From positions 4,846,001 through 4,910,000 of the forward strand of contig NZ_CP045496.1 of NCBI RefSeq assembly GCF_015500075.1: a DNA stretch of 64,000 nucleotides. The letters run 5' to 3'. Made by a program: the position numbers and the translations under genes. Shown piece by piece: positions 41,768 through 50,463 of this stretch (position 1 is the stretch's first letter; every line of letters begins with the position of its first letter). The DNA is from Mesorhizobium sp. INR15 (GTDB taxonomy: Bacteria > Pseudomonadota > Alphaproteobacteria > Rhizobiales > Rhizobiaceae). The notes beneath the pieces are model-generated. The model was not told the origin of the DNA, ran no database searches, and saw only the letters and a list, made by a program, of their open reading frames with translations.

Positions 41768-42288
41768 CACCTTTTGCTCAGCCCACCGGACGCAACCGCG
41801 CCCTGACACGTCTCCACCGTTCCTTGCCGACACCGCGCGTCGCACTTGTCGGCGCGCTGCTGTGGGCGGCGGCGATGGGCGCGAGCGCGCTCGTCAATCT
41901 GTGGTCGGATGCCTGGGAGACGCCGGAAAAGATCCGCTTCGTGTCGCTGCTTTATGCAGCCGGCGGCGCGCTGGGTTTCCCGGCAGGCCTGTATCTGGCT
42001 CGCCTGGTGTCGCTCGGCCGGCAATGGGAGGTTGCCCTGGCGGCGGCGTTTGTCTGCCTGCTTGCCGCCACGCTCGCGTTCACCGGCGGGCTCTTTGCCT
42101 TGCAATACCGGTCCTACTACGCCGAATGGCATGCGCCTGCTTTCACCCCGACCTGGGGCTTCCAGCTCGTGTTTACGACGCTGACGGCGCTCTACCAATT
42201 CGTGGTGCTGGGCATCAGGCTCTATTTTCCATTGGGTTTCGCTGCCCTGGCGGTCGCCAGCGTCTGGTTTGCGCGCCAGCAACGTTGA
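41764..42288 (+). CDS. Membrane protein of unknown function, coupled to DUF2259
   Basis: A 174-residue protein with four predicted membrane segments (about 24-44, 57-77, 86-108 and 140-165), joined by short charged loops. I chose the GTG at 41764, which shares bases with the DUF2259 stop; this coupling is a common operon sign, and the longer frame reads antisense-like residues. No family recognised. Confidence 0.7.
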   Translation: MTPFAQPTGRNRALTRLHRSLPTPRVALVGALLWAAAMGASALVNLWSDAWETPEKIRFVSLLYAAGGALGFPAGLYLARLVSLGRQWEVALAAAFVCLLAATLAFTGGLFALQYRSYYAEWHAPAFTPTWGFQLVFTTLTALYQFVVLGIRLYFPLGFAALAVASVWFARQQR

Positions 42289-42325
42289 GCATTTTGCTCG
42301 CCTCTGTTAGGACGCGGGCTAACCT

Positions 42326-42428
42326 GGAGCGGTTCAATGTCTCAGAGAATCGCCGACCCGCTCCAACTTTCTCTTTTTCGCAATTCCGGACGGAAAACCG
42401 CTGCGCACTTTTCCTGGAATTGCTCTAG
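42326..42428. repeat. Interspersed palindromic repeat of Mesorhizobium type
   Basis: The gap before purB holds two neighbouring stem-loops: GGAGCGG (42326) pairing with CCGCTCC (to 42364), and GCAATTCC (42380) pairing with GGAATTGC (to 42423), the second with an inner GGAAAA/TTTTCC stem. From memory this composite unit recurs between genes in Mesorhizobium chromosomes; I cannot count copies here. Confidence 0.6.
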
Positions 42429-42446
42429 ACACATCAGGACTGACCG

Positions 42447-43748
42447 ATGATCCCTCGCTATTCCCGACCGGAAATGGTCGCCATCTGGTCGCCGGAAACC
42501 CGGTTCCGCATCTGGTTCGAAATCGAGGCCTATGCCTGCGACGCGCTGGCCGAGCTAGGCGTCATCCCGAAAGAGGCCGCGAAGACCATCTGGGAAAAGG
42601 GCGGCGCGGCGAAATTCGACGTCGAGGCCATCGACGAGATCGAGCGCGTCACCAAGCACGATGTCATCGCCTTCCTGACCCATCTCGCCGAATTCGTCGG
42701 ACCCGACGCCCGTTTCATCCACCAGGGCATGACATCGTCCGATGTTCTCGACACCTGCTTTGCCGTGCAGCTGACACGTGCCAGCGACATCCTGCTTGCT
42801 GATATCGACGGGCTGCTCGCAGCGCTGAAGCGCCGGGCTTTCGAGCACAAGGACACCGTCACCATTGGCCGCAGCCACGGCATCCATGCCGAGCCGACGA
42901 CCTTCGGCGTCAAGCTGGCGCAGGCCTATGCCGAGTTCTCACGCTGCCGCGAGCGGCTGGTGCATGCCCGCGAGGACATCGCGACCTGCGCCATTTCAGG
43001 CGCGGTCGGCACTTTCGCCAACATCGACCCCTATGTCGAAGAGCATGTCGCGGCCAAGCTTGGACTGAAGCCGGAGCCGGTGTCGACGCAGGTGATCCCG
43101 CGCGACCGTCACGCTATGTTCTTCGCCACGCTCGGCGTCATCGCCTCGTCGATCGAGCGGCTGTCGATCGAGGTCCGCCACCTGCAGCGCACCGAAGTGC
43201 TGGAGGCGGAAGAGTATTTTTCGCCTGGGCAGAAAGGCTCGTCGGCAATGCCGCACAAGCGCAACCCGGTGCTGACCGAAAACCTCACCGGCCTTGCCCG
43301 CATGGTGCGCGCCTTCGCGCTGCCGGCGATGGAGAATGTGGCGCTCTGGCATGAGCGCGACATCTCGCATTCATCGGTCGAGCGCATGATTGGACCGGAC
43401 GCGACGGTGACGCTCGATTTCGCGTTGTCGCGGCTGACCAGCGTTATCGACAAGCTGCTCGTCTATCCCGACAACATGCTGAAGAACATGAACAAGTTCC
43501 GTGGCCTGGTGCATTCGCAGCGCGTCATGCTGGCGCTGACCCAGGCCGGCCTTTCGCGCGAGGATTCCTACCGGCTGGTGCAGCGCAACGCCATGAAAGT
43601 GTGGGAGCAAGGCGCTGATTTTCTTGAGGAACTTCTCGCCGACAAGGAAGTAACCACTGCCTTGCCGGAGGCCGAGATTCGCGAGAAATTCGACCTTGGC
43701 TATCACACCAAGCATGTCGACACGATCTTCAAGCGCGTGTTTGGCTAA
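42447..43748 (+). CDS. purB: Adenylosuccinate lyase
   Basis: Catalyses two steps of purine synthesis, releasing fumarate from SAICAR and from adenylosuccinate. The 433 residues carry the family marks: TSSDVLDTCFAVQ, GRSHGIHAEPTTFG with a catalytic His, and the signature GSSAMPHKRNPVL (about 261-273) holding the mobile catalytic Ser. Length and pattern match the bacterial 430-residue form. It stands upstream of the purC-purS-purQ and purL genes but is separated from them by 3 kb of other genes. Confidence 0.97.
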   Translation: MIPRYSRPEMVAIWSPETRFRIWFEIEAYACDALAELGVIPKEAAKTIWEKGGAAKFDVEAIDEIERVTKHDVIAFLTHLAEFVGPDARFIHQGMTSSDVLDTCFAVQLTRASDILLADIDGLLAALKRRAFEHKDTVTIGRSHGIHAEPTTFGVKLAQAYAEFSRCRERLVHAREDIATCAISGAVGTFANIDPYVEEHVAAKLGLKPEPVSTQVIPRDRHAMFFATLGVIASSIERLSIEVRHLQRTEVLEAEEYFSPGQKGSSAMPHKRNPVLTENLTGLARMVRAFALPAMENVALWHERDISHSSVERMIGPDATVTLDFALSRLTSVIDKLLVYPDNMLKNMNKFRGLVHSQRVMLALTQAGLSREDSYRLVQRNAMKVWEQGADFLEELLADKEVTTALPEAEIREKFDLGYHTKHVDTIFKRVFG

Positions 43749-43753
43749 GGGCT

Positions 43754-43787
43754 TTCCTTCTCCCCGTTATCATACGGGGAGAAGGAA
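43754..43787. terminator. Long perfect palindrome after purB
   Basis: TTCCTTCTCCCCGT pairs along all 14 bases with ACGGGGAGAAGGAA around a 6-base loop. It lies between the convergent purB and VOC genes and should end both transcripts. The CTCCCCGT/ACGGGGAG core is also typical of small repeats scattered in rhizobial genomes. Confidence 0.65.
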
Positions 43788-43816
43788 GCTGTGGCGGAGC
43801 GTTTCGCCAAATACCG

Positions 43817-44629
43817 TCACGCTTTGCCGGGAACGGTCCTTATCACCGTCCCCCAAGGGTCTTCGCGCGTCACGGCGCTTTTCACATTGTCCGAACGCAT
43901 CTCGACCCAGGCCAAACCAGAACGGCTGGCATCGCGGCGGCCGGCGCCCGGGCTCTGCCAGGCATTGGCGCCGATGTGGTGGTGATAGCCGCCGGACGAC
44001 AGGAACACCGCCTGGCCGCCGTATTTCGCCACCGTGTCGAAGCCGAATTCCTGGTTCCACCAGGTTTCCGCATCTTCCGGCCTGCCAACACGCAGATGGA
44101 CGTGGCCGACAATGCTGTTTTCCGGCGCGCCTTGCCAGCCGGCGTCGCCTGCCGGCACTTCGCCGACGACGGACGGGATGTTCAGCCGTTCGGTGGCCAT
44201 GGCAATCTTGTCGCCATTCCATGTCCAGTCCTGAGGGCGGCGATCAGCATAAATCTCGATACCATTGCCTTCCGGATCGGTCAGGTAAAGCGCCTCGCTG
44301 ACCAGATGGTCGGATGCGCCGTCGATGCTGATCTTGCTGGCGATGGCGTGGTTGATCCAGCGGCCGAGATCGGCGCGGCTGGGCAGCAGGAACGCGGTAT
44401 GGAACAGGCCGGCGCTGCGCGGATCGTCAGGCTTTGCCGACGCATCCGGTTCAAGGACGAGCAGCGGGCGGTTGGCGGCCCCAAGCGTGATCGCGCCGTC
44501 GGCGCGGCTCAATTCCTGCAAGCCAACGACCTTGCGGTAGTATTCAGCGAGGCTTTCGGCGTCACGCGCCTTCAGCCCGACGCGGGCAACGCTGACGGGA
44601 GTGGTGGCGGCAAAAGGCAATTCAGACAT
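43817..44629 (-). CDS. VOC family dioxygenase-like protein (CatE-like, two vicinal-oxygen-chelate modules)
   Basis: A 270-residue protein with two VOC domains, like catechol-2,3-dioxygenase CatE. Candidate metal ligands are His in GLFHTAFLL, Glu in GNGIEIYADR and His in VGHVHLRV. GGAG stands seven bases before the ATG at 44629. The frame stays open to a TTG at 44716, and the extra 29 residues (LTRRTMIGGAGLLALG) look like a twin-arginine signal, with AGGAAA upstream. If that start is used, the protein is exported by Tat. Substrate unknown. Confidence 0.85.
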   Translation of the reverse strand: MSELPFAATTPVSVARVGLKARDAESLAEYYRKVVGLQELSRADGAITLGAANRPLLVLEPDASAKPDDPRSAGLFHTAFLLPSRADLGRWINHAIASKISIDGASDHLVSEALYLTDPEGNGIEIYADRRPQDWTWNGDKIAMATERLNIPSVVGEVPAGDAGWQGAPENSIVGHVHLRVGRPEDAETWWNQEFGFDTVAKYGGQAVFLSSGGYHHHIGANAWQSPGAGRRDASRSGLAWVEMRSDNVKSAVTREDPWGTVIRTVPGKA

Positions 44630-44877
44630 AAAATGCTCCGTTCGGCCGGCCTGCGGTGAAACTCCCAAGGCAAGGAGCCCCGCGCCGCCAATCATTGTAC
44701 GTCGTGTCAGATCCAAAATCAGGTTTTCCTACACGGCTGTTTCTTTTCCTCACGACAGATCGTCCATCGCCATCGTTCACACAAGACGCCAAGAAGCGAA
44801 CATCGTGTTCACAATTGCGATCAAGAGCGCCAATCCTGCCCGTTGCATGAAGCGACGCCGCTCGCTATTTCAGCGCT

Positions 44878-45444
44878 ATGAAGGTCAAAGACGCAGATAT
44901 CCTCATCGTACCGGGCTACACCAATTCCGCGCCCGAGCATTGGCAAAGCCGCTGGCAGTCGAAACTGTCGACGGCGCGCCGTGTCGAACAGACGGAATGG
45001 TCGAAGCCGGTGCGCGAGGACTGGACGGCGAACGTGGCGAACGCCGTCAACGAGGCCGAGCGGCCTGTGGTCATCGTTGCCCATTCGCTTGGTGTCGCCG
45101 CCGCGGTCCAAGCCATTCCGCAGTTCAAGAAGCCTGTCGCCGGCGCCTTCTTCGTGGCGCCGCCCGATGTCGCCAATCCCAAGATCAAGCCCAGGCACCT
45201 GATGACGTTCGGCCCCTACCCGCGCGAGCCGCTGCCTTTTCCGTCGATCGTGATCGCCAGCCGCAATGACCCGTTCTGCGCCTTCGATGTCGCCGAGGAC
45301 ATTGCCGGAGCCTGGGGCTCATTGTTCATCGACGCCGGCGAAGCCGGTCACCTCAACGCGGATTCCGGCTTCGGCCCGTGGCCCGAGGGATCGATGACCT
45401 TCGCCAAATTTTTGACCGATCTGAAGGCCGAACCTAGCCCTTGA
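44878..45444 (+). CDS. RBBP9/YdeN family alpha/beta hydrolase
   Basis: A 188-residue serine hydrolase of the RBBP9/YdeN family. The opening ILIVPGYTNSAPEHWQSRW is diagnostic; the catalytic triad is Ser in VAHSLGV, Asp in ASRNDPF and His in AGHLNADSGFGPWPEG. Substrates are unknown for bacterial members. The last 11 bases overlap the convergent aldolase gene. Confidence 0.9.
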   Translation: MKVKDADILIVPGYTNSAPEHWQSRWQSKLSTARRVEQTEWSKPVREDWTANVANAVNEAERPVVIVAHSLGVAAAVQAIPQFKKPVAGAFFVAPPDVANPKIKPRHLMTFGPYPREPLPFPSIVIASRNDPFCAFDVAEDIAGAWGSLFIDAGEAGHLNADSGFGPWPEGSMTFAKFLTDLKAEPSP

Positions 45445-46207
45445 TCGAATCGTTCATGCTCTTGAGCAGGGTTTTGGCGCCCAGTCCGATCAGCGCATGT
45501 TCGGAACCCATGGCCAGCAGCCGGTAGCCCATGGCCACGACGCGGCCAGCAATGGCGGGTTCGATGACATAGATCGCCGCGTGCTTGCCGGCCTTGCGGG
45601 TGCGCTCGGCAATCGAAGCAACGGTCTCCATCATGCTTTCCAGCGTCGAATTCACCGTCGCGCCATTGCTCCACGCAATCGAGAAATCCGACGGCCCAAG
45701 GAAGATGCCGTCGATGCCTGGCGTGTCGAGAATGCCGTCGAGCGCATCAAGGGCGGCGCGGGTTTCGACCATGGCGAAGGCCATGGTGCGCTGGTTGGTG
45801 TCACGCAGCCATTCAGCCTGGTCACCCTTGCCATGCCTGGGGAAAGCGTAGGTTGGCCCCCAGGAGCGTTCGCCCATTGGCGGATATTTCATCGCGGCGG
45901 CGAACAGCCTGGCATCCGCCACTGAATTGACCATCGGCGCGATCACCGCCTCGGCGCCAAAATCGAGCGCGCGGCTGGCCATGTCGAAACGTCCGACCGG
46001 AATGCGGACCAGCGCCGGCTTGTTGGCGGCGAGTATCGGCGCCAGGCCGCGCAAGACGCTGTCCTCATGATGGCCGCCGTGCTGCATGTCGAGCGTGACC
46101 GCGTCGAACCCCTGTTTGGCGACGATTTCGACGGTCAGGGCATCCGGCACACCGGACCAGGCGGTGAACAGCGTTTCATCGGCAGCGAGGCGGGACTTCA
46201 GGGACAT
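45434..46207 (-). CDS. HpcH/HpaI family aldolase
   Basis: A 257-residue class II aldolase of the HpaI type, which splits 4-hydroxy-2-oxo acids to pyruvate and an aldehyde. TLDMQHGGH carries the usual His, RIPVGRF the pyruvate-binding Arg, and the GAEAVIAPMVNSVADA and FLGPSDFSIAW segments supply metal and substrate contacts. The ATG at 46207 follows AAGGAA. Nothing nearby provides a matching hydratase, so the physiological substrate is open. Confidence 0.9.
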   Translation of the reverse strand: MSLKSRLAADETLFTAWSGVPDALTVEIVAKQGFDAVTLDMQHGGHHEDSVLRGLAPILAANKPALVRIPVGRFDMASRALDFGAEAVIAPMVNSVADARLFAAAMKYPPMGERSWGPTYAFPRHGKGDQAEWLRDTNQRTMAFAMVETRAALDALDGILDTPGIDGIFLGPSDFSIAWSNGATVNSTLESMMETVASIAERTRKAGKHAAIYVIEPAIAGRVVAMGYRLLAMGSEHALIGLGAKTLLKSMNDSIKG

Positions 46208-46268
46208 GGACACTTTCCTTGTTAACAATCGCAGTTTCGCCCGGAAACGACGGCAAAGGCAAAGAAAA

Positions 46269-46291
46269 ACCGCCCGGATAGGCCGGGCGGT
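46269..46291 (-). terminator. Rho-independent terminator after the DUF1476 gene
   Basis: ACCGCCCGG pairs with CCGGGCGGT, followed on the minus strand by TTTTTC. It starts 22 bases after the stop of the DUF1476 gene, on the same strand. Confidence 0.85.
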
Positions 46292-46313
46292 CGATTGGTC
46301 CAGTGTGGCTGGA

Positions 46314-46634
46314 TCAGGTGTTCTTGATCTGCTCGATCGCCTGCGCCATCATCTCGTCCATGGTGCGGCGGATCTGATGGTCGGACTGATCGACACCGGC
46401 AGCGTCGAAATCCTTGCGGATCTTGCGGAAAACGTCGTGGTCGCCAGCTTCCTCGATATCGGAAATGACCACTTCCTTGGCATAGGAATCCGCATCGGCG
46501 CCGGTCTTGCCAAGCTTTTCAGCGGCCCACAGGCCAAGCGTCTTGTTGCGGCGCGCGGAGGCCTTGAACCGAAGCTCCTCGTCGAATGCGAACTTGCGCT
46601 CAAAGCCTTCTTCGCGATCCTTCATGCTGCTCAT
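46314..46634 (-). CDS. ATP synthase inhibitor subunit zeta (DUF1476)
   Basis: A 106-residue member of DUF1476, identified in Paracoccus as the zeta subunit that blocks ATP hydrolysis by the F1 ATPase in alphaproteobacteria. The start MKDREEGFERKFAFDEELRFK, then RRNKTLGLWAAEKLG, matches closely; the N-terminal segment is the inhibitory one. The first ATG is preceded by GGAGGG; a second Met at residue 4 is possible. A strong terminator follows, so it is a single-gene unit beside purC, a common Rhizobiales arrangement. Confidence 0.93.
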   Translation of the reverse strand: MSSMKDREEGFERKFAFDEELRFKASARRNKTLGLWAAEKLGKTGADADSYAKEVVISDIEEAGDHDVFRKIRKDFDAAGVDQSDHQIRRTMDEMMAQAIEQIKNT

Positions 46635-46909
46635 GGCAATCCCTCCGGTGAAAATCGATTCGCTGGTGATGGTCTATATGTGGTGGCCAAGCACAAACCA
46701 AAAGGCCGCTGGCCGGTCAATACGCTTCATCATTTGCTGCGCTGCGGCATTTCGGTCCTGAAAGCGGTTGATTGGAAGGATTTGCCGATTGAGCAAACGA
46801 TGCGATTGGGATAGACCCGGCATTGAACCATACCGTCAGCATACTATTTTAGGGCGATGGACAGGAATTGGTCGCTTGCCGCCTGCCCCGAAATCCAGAG
46901 AAAAATAAG

Positions 46910-47704
46910 ATGAAAAATCGCCGCCGCATTTATGAAGGCAAGGCCAAGATCCTCTATGAGGGACCCGAGCCCGGTACGCTGATCCAGTTTTTCAAGGACG
47001 ACGCGACCGCCTTCAACAACAAGAAGCACGAGATTGTCGACGGCAAGGGCGTGCTCAACAACCGTATTTCCGAGCACATCTTCAACCATCTCAACCGGAT
47101 GGGTATCCCGACCCACTTCATCCGCCGGCTCAACATGCGCGAGCAGCTGATCAAGGAAGTCGAGATCATCCCGCTCGAAGTGGTGGTGCGCAATGTCGCC
47201 GCCGGCTCGCTGTCCAAGCGCCTCGGCATCGAGGAAGGCACCGTGCTGCCGCGCTCGATCATCGAATTCTATTACAAAGCCGATGCGCTTGATGATCCGA
47301 TGGTATCGGAAGAGCACATCACTGCGTTCGGCTGGGCCAGCCCGCAGGAAATCGACGACGTCATGGCGCTCGCCATCCGCGTCAACGACTTTCTCTCCGG
47401 CCTGTTCATGGGCGTCGGCATCCAGCTCGTCGATTTCAAGATCGAATGCGGCCGGCTGTTCGAGGGCGACATGATGCGTATCGTGGTCGCCGACGAGATT
47501 TCGCCGGACTCCTGCCGCCTGTGGGACGTCGCGACCCAGGACAAGCTCGACAAGGACCGTTTCCGCCGCGACATGGGCGGACTGGTCGAAGCCTACCAGG
47601 AAGTCGCCCGCCGCCTTGGTATCATGAACGAGAACGAGCCGCCGCGCCCGACCGGCCCGGTGCTCGTGGCCTCGACCGACGGCCTCAAAGGCAAGCCGCA
47701 CTGA
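46910..47704 (+). CDS. purC: Phosphoribosylaminoimidazole-succinocarboxamide synthase
   Basis: Joins aspartate to CAIR in purine synthesis, using ATP. The 264 residues show RRRIYEGKAKILYEG at the start, FFKDDATAFNNKK, and the two family signatures around LEVVVRNVAAGSLSKRLG and LVDFKIECGR. I chose the ATG at 46910; the frame reaches 14 codons further without support. purS follows after 39 bases. Confidence 0.97.
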   Translation: MKNRRRIYEGKAKILYEGPEPGTLIQFFKDDATAFNNKKHEIVDGKGVLNNRISEHIFNHLNRMGIPTHFIRRLNMREQLIKEVEIIPLEVVVRNVAAGSLSKRLGIEEGTVLPRSIIEFYYKADALDDPMVSEEHITAFGWASPQEIDDVMALAIRVNDFLSGLFMGVGIQLVDFKIECGRLFEGDMMRIVVADEISPDSCRLWDVATQDKLDKDRFRRDMGGLVEAYQEVARRLGIMNENEPPRPTGPVLVASTDGLKGKPH

Positions 47705-47743
47705 TATTCTAGCGCACGATACCAAAACAGGAGCACGTCCAGC

Positions 47744-47986
47744 GTGATCAAGGCCCGCATTACCGTCACCCTCAAGAACGGCGTGCTCGACCCGCAAGGT
47801 AAGGCGATAGAACATGCACTGTCTGGCCTTGGGTTTGGCGGCGTCGGCCTGGTGCGGCAGGGCAAGGTGTTCGACGTCGAGCTTTCGGACACCGACAAGG
47901 CCAAGGCCGAGGCGGACCTGAAGGCCATGTGCGACAAGCTGCTGGCCAATACGGTGATCGAGAATTACGCGGTGGAGATCGCTTAG
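47744..47986 (+). CDS. purS: Phosphoribosylformylglycinamidine synthase subunit PurS
   Basis: An 80-residue subunit that bridges PurQ and the small form of PurL in FGAM synthase. KARITVTLKNGVLDPQGKAIEHAL and VRQGKVFDVEL are typical. Start is GTG with AGGAG upstream. purQ begins directly at the next base after the stop. Confidence 0.96.
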   Translation: MIKARITVTLKNGVLDPQGKAIEHALSGLGFGGVGLVRQGKVFDVELSDTDKAKAEADLKAMCDKLLANTVIENYAVEIA

Positions 47987-48655
47987 GTGAAATCCGCCGT
48001 CGTCCTCCTGCCCGGCCTCAATCGTGACCGTGACATGATCGCGGCGCTGACGAAAATCTCAGGAAAGCCGCCGGTCACAGTCTGGCAGACCGACACCGAA
48101 ATTCCCGATGTCGACCTGATCACCATTCCTGGCGGCTTTTCCTTTGGCGATTATCTGCGCTGCGGCGCGATAGCCGCGCGCATGCCTGTCATGCGGGCGG
48201 TTGCCGAGAAGGCAGCCAAGGGCGTGATGGTCATCGGCGTCTGCAACGGCTTCCAGATCCTGGTCGAGGCCGGCCTGCTGCCGGGGGCGCTGATGCGCAA
48301 CACCTCGCTGAAATTCGTCTGCCGGCAGGTCAAGCTGCAGATCACCAACGCCAACACCATGTTCACCCGCCGCTATCAGCCAGGCCAGATCATCCGCTCG
48401 CCGGTGGCGCATCACGACGGCAACTATTTCGCCGATGCGCAGACGCTTGGCCGGCTCGAAGGCGAAGGCCAGGTTGTGTTCCGCTATGCGGAAGGCACCA
48501 ACCCCAACGGTTCGATCAACGACATCGCCGGCATCATCAACAGCCAGGGCAATGTGCTGGGATTGATGCCGCATCCGGAAAACCTGATTGAAGCGGCGCA
48601 TGGCGGCAGCGACGGGCGCGGCCTGTTCGAAAGCGCGCTGGGCATCGCAGCTTGA
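47987..48655 (+). CDS. purQ: Phosphoribosylformylglycinamidine synthase subunit PurQ (glutaminase)
   Basis: Supplies ammonia from glutamine to PurL. A 222-residue class I amidotransferase: nucleophile Cys in GVCNGFQIL (about residue 86), and the His and Glu of the triad in MPHPENLIE. GGFSFGDYLRCGAIAA is also typical. The start is GTG, immediately following the purS stop, so the two are coupled. Confidence 0.96.
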   Translation: MKSAVVLLPGLNRDRDMIAALTKISGKPPVTVWQTDTEIPDVDLITIPGGFSFGDYLRCGAIAARMPVMRAVAEKAAKGVMVIGVCNGFQILVEAGLLPGALMRNTSLKFVCRQVKLQITNANTMFTRRYQPGQIIRSPVAHHDGNYFADAQTLGRLEGEGQVVFRYAEGTNPNGSINDIAGIINSQGNVLGLMPHPENLIEAAHGGSDGRGLFESALGIAA

Positions 48656-48723
48656 AATTTGTCGACGGGACTACAGCAGAACTGAATGGACTTTAGATCC
48701 ATCACATAGGGAGAGAGACGGTC

Positions 48724-49389
48724 ATGAAGCTCTATTCGCGGCCGTTGTCGCCGTATTCGTCGATCGTGCGCGCGCTCTCCTACATTAAGGATGTGCCGCT
48801 CAAGATCATCGCACCGCCGCCTGGCTTCCCCATTCCAGAAGAATTCCGCGCCATATCGCCGCTCAACCGCATTCCGGTGCTGATTACCGGTTCGGGCGAG
48901 ACAATCATCGAATCGGTGGTCATTGCCGAGTATCTGGAAGAGCGGTTTCCGGAGCCGGCGCTGCTGCCGACGGATTCGAGGGATCGCGCCCTGGTGCGGA
49001 TGTTCGCGCGCATCACCGACCTCGATGTCCTTACCCCGACGATGAAGCTGTTCGAACTGCATTTCGTGCAGAAGCGGAACGAGGTCGAGATCGCGGCACA
49101 GTTCGCGCGCCTGCATCACGGGCTTGCGGCGATCGAGAGCCGCATGGCGCATGGGCCTTTCGCACTGGGCGACGACATCAGCTTCGCCGACGCCTGGCTG
49201 ACGCCGACCCGCTTCATCTTCAACAATTTCCGCAAGGTGACAGGGCGAAGCGACCTGCTTGACGCCTATCCAAAATTCGACGCCTATGAGCAGATCGCCT
49301 CACAGCATCCGGCCTTGTCACGGGTCTGGGGGGAGATGACCGACGGCCTGAAAATCTTCCTTTCCGAACTTGAGATGGGTGCAGCTTGA
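48724..49389 (+). CDS. Glutathione S-transferase family protein
   Basis: A 221-residue protein with a thioredoxin-like N-terminal domain (MKLYSRPLSPYSSIVRALSYI, with Ser residues where the catalytic residue lies; SPLNRIPVLI holds the cis-Pro; ESVVIAEYLEERFPEP binds glutathione) and an all-helical C-terminal domain. GGGAGAGAG precedes the ATG. It follows purQ by 68 bases. The lipoprotein gene follows closely. Substrate unknown. Confidence 0.9.
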   Translation: MKLYSRPLSPYSSIVRALSYIKDVPLKIIAPPPGFPIPEEFRAISPLNRIPVLITGSGETIIESVVIAEYLEERFPEPALLPTDSRDRALVRMFARITDLDVLTPTMKLFELHFVQKRNEVEIAAQFARLHHGLAAIESRMAHGPFALGDDISFADAWLTPTRFIFNNFRKVTGRSDLLDAYPKFDAYEQIASQHPALSRVWGEMTDGLKIFLSELEMGAA

Positions 49390-49391
49390 GC

Positions 49392-49802
49392 ATGAAACAG
49401 ACGATCGCCAGCCTCGCTGTAGTCGTTGCCGGTGGTTTTCTGCTTGCGTCCTGCCAGTCGAGCCCGAAAGTGGCGCCGCCGCCTTCGGGCAAGAGTGCCT
49501 CTCTGCTCAGCATGGAACAGGTGGCGATTGCAGCCCACAAATGCTGGATTGCCAGCAAGGACCCGGCCTTCAAGTCCTACCAGATGGCCAACGAGCTGAA
49601 TTCGTTCAGCGGCACGCCGCGCTTCCTGCTGGTGCCGGCCAAGCATTATGGCGGCAAACCGCTGCTGGTCGTGCAGGCACAAGGCAATTCAAGGCGCGTC
49701 GACGCGTTCGGCCCGCTGATGGCAGATCCGCTCGGTGCGCGTATCGGTTCCGATATTGCCCGCTGGCAAACCGGCAATCCGTCCTGCAGCGCGGCCGCCT
49801 GA
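49392..49802 (+). CDS. Predicted lipoprotein of unknown function
   Basis: A 136-residue protein with a lipoprotein signal ending in LLASC (Cys about 21), followed by a short Pro/Ser linker. The mature domain has a second conserved-looking Cys pair (KCWIAS and PSCSAAA). I use the ATG at 49392; a TTG two codons earlier overlaps the GST stop. The next gene, a membrane protein, starts 4 bases after its stop, so GST, lipoprotein and membrane protein may be one unit. Confidence 0.68.
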   Translation: MKQTIASLAVVVAGGFLLASCQSSPKVAPPPSGKSASLLSMEQVAIAAHKCWIASKDPAFKSYQMANELNSFSGTPRFLLVPAKHYGGKPLLVVQAQGNSRRVDAFGPLMADPLGARIGSDIARWQTGNPSCSAAA

Positions 49803-49806
49803 AGCA

Positions 49807-50448
49807 ATGGGCCGGTTCCTGCAGATTGCGGGATTGATCATCGGCCTGGCAGGGATTGTCCTGCAGTTCTGCATCACCATTCCAGCCTCGATGGAGGCTG
49901 GCCGCAGCCTGCTTGGCTCCATCGTCTTCTTTTTGAGCTTCTTCACCGTCCTGACCAACATCGGCGCGGTGCTCGTCTACACCGCATTGCTCTCAGCAAG
50001 CGGCTATGCCTGGCTGCCGGCCTTTGCCGGACCGAGCGTGCGGGCTGGCGTCGCTGTGTCGATAACCCTGGTCTGCATCGTCTATGCCGTGGTGCTGGCG
50101 CGCCTTTGGCAACCGCAAGGCCTCTTTCTGGTCTGCGATATCCTGCTCCACTATGTGGCGCCGATACTGTTCGTGCTGTGGTGGTTGGTGGCGGGCGCCG
50201 ATGGCAAGCGGCAGTGGCGCGACATCCCCCGATGGATGATTTATCCGGTCGCCTACCTTGCCTACGTGCTGGTGCGGGCGCCGATTGCCGGCGAAGTGCC
50301 TTACCCATTCCTGAGTGTCGCCAACAACGGGGCAGTCAGCGTCGCCATTTCGGCGCTGGCCGTCACCGGGCTTTTTGTATTGCTGTGCATTGTCGCGGTA
50401 TTCGTCGACAATGGTGTCTTGCGGATGCGATCTTCGAGCCCGAAATAG
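49807..50448 (+). CDS. Pr6Pr family membrane protein
   Basis: A 213-residue protein with six predicted membrane segments. The start LQIAGLIIGLAGIVLQFCITIP, the SFFTVLTNIGAVLVY segment, and LLHYVAPILFVLWWL with a conserved His are the marks of the Pr6Pr (FAR-17a/AIG1-like) family. Its relatives in eukaryotes are hydrolases of hydroxylated fatty acid esters; the bacterial role is not known. I chose the ATG at 49807, four bases after the lipoprotein stop. Confidence 0.83.
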   Translation: MGRFLQIAGLIIGLAGIVLQFCITIPASMEAGRSLLGSIVFFLSFFTVLTNIGAVLVYTALLSASGYAWLPAFAGPSVRAGVAVSITLVCIVYAVVLARLWQPQGLFLVCDILLHYVAPILFVLWWLVAGADGKRQWRDIPRWMIYPVAYLAYVLVRAPIAGEVPYPFLSVANNGAVSVAISALAVTGLFVLLCIVAVFVDNGVLRMRSSSPK

Positions 50449-50463
50449 TGCTCGTGCCGACGA

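Noticed and set aside
46683..46814. Short open frame before purC ending KAVDWKDLPIEQTMRLG
   Set aside because: The end reads like a real protein, but there is no ribosome binding site or sound start codon and the frame further up is antisense to the DUF1476 gene.
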